The notes below the pieces were generated by a model. The model was not told where the DNA came from and did no database searches. It worked only from the letters and a program-made list of their open reading frames with translations. Shown here in pieces: positions 5,214 to 6,280 of a DNA stretch of 6,280 nt (positions within the stretch are counted from its first letter, which is position 1; every line of letters starts with the position of its first letter). Position numbers and translations under genes: made by a program. The DNA comes from Chloroflexota bacterium (GTDB lineage Bacteria; Chloroflexota; Anaerolineae; B4-G1; DUEL01): the NCBI GenBank assembly GCA_017743275.1, contig JAGHZG010000105.1, forward strand, positions 1 through 6,280, written 5' to 3'.

Positions 5214-6196
5214 CAACCGCTCTCTTGCTCTCCCTGGCCGGAAGGTCGGTTCAAGAGATCGCCCTTCTCCTGGGGTTGCATGTCCAGACGGTCCGGGAGT
5301 GAATCCGCACGTTTAACATGGCGGACCGGAAAAAGCGATGGAAATTGTTCCTGCCCCGCCGTCCTACCGGACGTCGCAGAACCTTTACCGACGCTGTCGC
5401 CGAGGGGCTGGTAGAGTTGCTCCGGCAGTCTCCCCGTCATTATAGCATCCAGAGCGAGGTCTGGACGCTTCATGCCCTGGCGCAGGTGGCCCAGGAAACC
5501 GGATTGGTGAAGTCCATCAGCCTGGAGAGCGTCCGGCGCTTGCTGCGCCGGAAGGGAATCGGGTACTTGCAGGCCAAATGGTGGATCACCAGCCCGGACC
5601 CGCACTACGAGCACAAGAAGGCCCGGCGGGATGGCTGGGTCGCCCGGGCGCACCGGGACCCCACCATTGCGGTCGTCTATCAGGACGAATCCTGGTTCAG
5701 CGGTAACCCCCGACTGACAGCGGGGTGGGGAGACGGGGACTCCATCCCCGTGGAGAAACCGGCGCAGAAGTTCCCAGGGGCGTGGGTGCTGTATGCCGCC
5801 GAGGATGTCGTCACCGGGTGGGTCCACCGCCACTATGCCCCTCGCTGCCATCAGGGATATGTCAAAGAACAACTGATGATGCTGTTGCGTTTCTACCAGG
5901 CCCAGGGCAAGCGCTTGCTGGTGGTGATTTGGGACAATGCTTCCTGGCACACCGGCAAGAGGCTGCGCCAGTGGGTCTGTGAGGATAACCGACAGGCCAA
6001 GCGGTCAGGGCAGATTCGGTTATTACTGGTGTACTTACCCCGTCGGAGTCCCTGGCTGAATCCCCTGGAAGCGATTTTCAGTCAGGCGAAACGGCGGGTG
6101 ATTGGAGGGAATCAGGTCGTAGATAACGAAGAGTTGCGGGCCCGGGTAGAGCAACACTTCGCCCCTCGCAGCCCGCCTCTGGCCGTCACAGCATAA
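5213..6196 (+). pseudogene. IS630-family transposase, 5'-truncated with in-frame stop
   Basis: From about 5213 the plus strand encodes the helix-turn-helix part of an IS630-type transposase: ALLLSLAGRSVQEIALLLGL, then HVQTVRE. An in-frame TGA follows at 5300-5302, where the family pattern (REWIRTFN) expects TGG. After it the same frame continues as IRTFN and a 292-codon ORF from ATG 5318 to TAA 6194-6196. That ORF holds the whole catalytic domain: Asp123 in VVYQDESWF, Asp206 in VVIWDNASWH and Glu251 in WLNPLEAIFSQAKR. The N-terminal residues before the helix-turn-helix are missing, since upstream sequence belongs to the other transposase fragment. Starting at 5318, a protein could be made with an intact DDE domain but without its DNA-binding region, so the element is probably dead. 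No matching inverted ends were found. Confidence 0.85.
5300..5302 (+). other. In-frame TGA splitting the IS630 transposase
   Basis: The codons around the site read V-R-E-stop-I-R-T-F-N. A Trp codon (TGG) is expected between Glu and Ile in the second helix-turn-helix helix, so a single G-to-A change explains the stop. Reading frame and homology continue unbroken on both sides, so this is a nonsense mutation rather than a frameshift. Confidence 0.75.
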
Positions 6197-6280
6197 CCCG
6201 GTGAGCCCGAATTATGTGAAAGGGCACCAGGGCCAGCGCCAGCGCGCGGCGCCCGGCCCGCCAGAGGGTGATGCCCCCTG
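6186..6280 (-). CDS. Possible 3' end of a gene cut by the IS630 element (partial)
   Basis: A minus-strand frame open from the window edge ends at TGA 6188-6186 and encodes GGITLWRAGRRALALALVPF followed by HIIRAHRVML. The Leu/Ala-rich part with basic residues in front looks like the start of a membrane helix or an ordinary C terminus. The last residues overlap the end of the transposase gene, so the original stop may have been replaced by element sequence. It could be the remnant of a gene that once preceded the cmr operon, or chance in GC-rich DNA. Confidence 0.2.
   Translation of the reverse strand, partial: GGITLWRAGRRALALALVPFHIIRAHRVML

Noticed and set aside
4719..5414. A 231-codon plus-strand frame through both transposase remnants
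   Set aside because: It runs antisense to one transposase fragment and out of frame with the IS630 transposase. No motif spans it.
1..6280. CRISPR array or tRNA/rRNA gene
   Set aside because: No regularly spaced direct repeats of 25-40 bases, no tRNA-like fold and no rRNA sequence were seen on reading the window; the only tandem repeat is the short heptamer run at 1586-1606.

Overview
The window is GC-rich bacterial DNA. The MiaA style (NYRQF and RHQYNWFR near the C terminus), the CRISPR module and the insertion-sequence types look most like a Chloroflexota bacterium, possibly thermophilic. That placement is inference; no rRNA or other marker is present.

The core is a minus-strand operon, read from about 4690 down to 232. 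In transcription order it holds: a possible 40-residue leader or small ORF (4687-4565); a Cmr1-type RAMP protein (4561-3683); a divergent Cmr6-like RAMP protein (3693-2608, starting at an ATG with an excellent ribosome binding site); a Cmr4/Cas7-type RAMP protein (2592-1585); a Cmr5/Cas11-like small helical subunit (1558-1130); and the tRNA modification gene miaA (1161-232). The Cas genes are nearly gapless, three of the four have AAGGAGG- or AAAGGAG-type ribosome sites, and miaA starts 32 bases inside the cmr5-like gene. Together they encode the backbone part of a type III CRISPR effector (III-B, or the related III-C): Cmr4 filament with its RNA-slicing Asp, Cmr5 small subunit, and the Cmr6/Cmr1 cap end. 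No Cas10 (Cmr2), Cmr3 (Cas5), adaptation genes, Cas6 or CRISPR array are visible here. They may lie outside the window, may have been separated by transposition, or may be absent.

Upstream of the operon (about 4770-6196) are two damaged insertion sequences in opposite orientation. A C-terminal DDE transposase fragment on the minus strand (about 5213-4800) abuts a 5'-truncated IS630-family transposase on the plus strand (about 5213-6196). The IS630 helix-turn-helix part is separated from its catalytic part by an in-frame TGA at 5300-5302. The rightmost 85 bases may hold the end of another minus-strand gene cut by the IS630 element.

At the left edge, the last 24 codons of a possible plus-strand gene end at 76. 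The convergent gap up to the miaA stop carries an imperfect 81-bp palindromic repeat (95-175) and a strong stem-loop followed by T residues (200-233) that can act as a terminator.

Unusual points are the Cas10-less RAMP set coupled to miaA, a GGGAGTA heptamer repeat spanning the cmr4 stop codon just ahead of the cmr5 ribosome site, and the two-transposon scar directly upstream of the operon.
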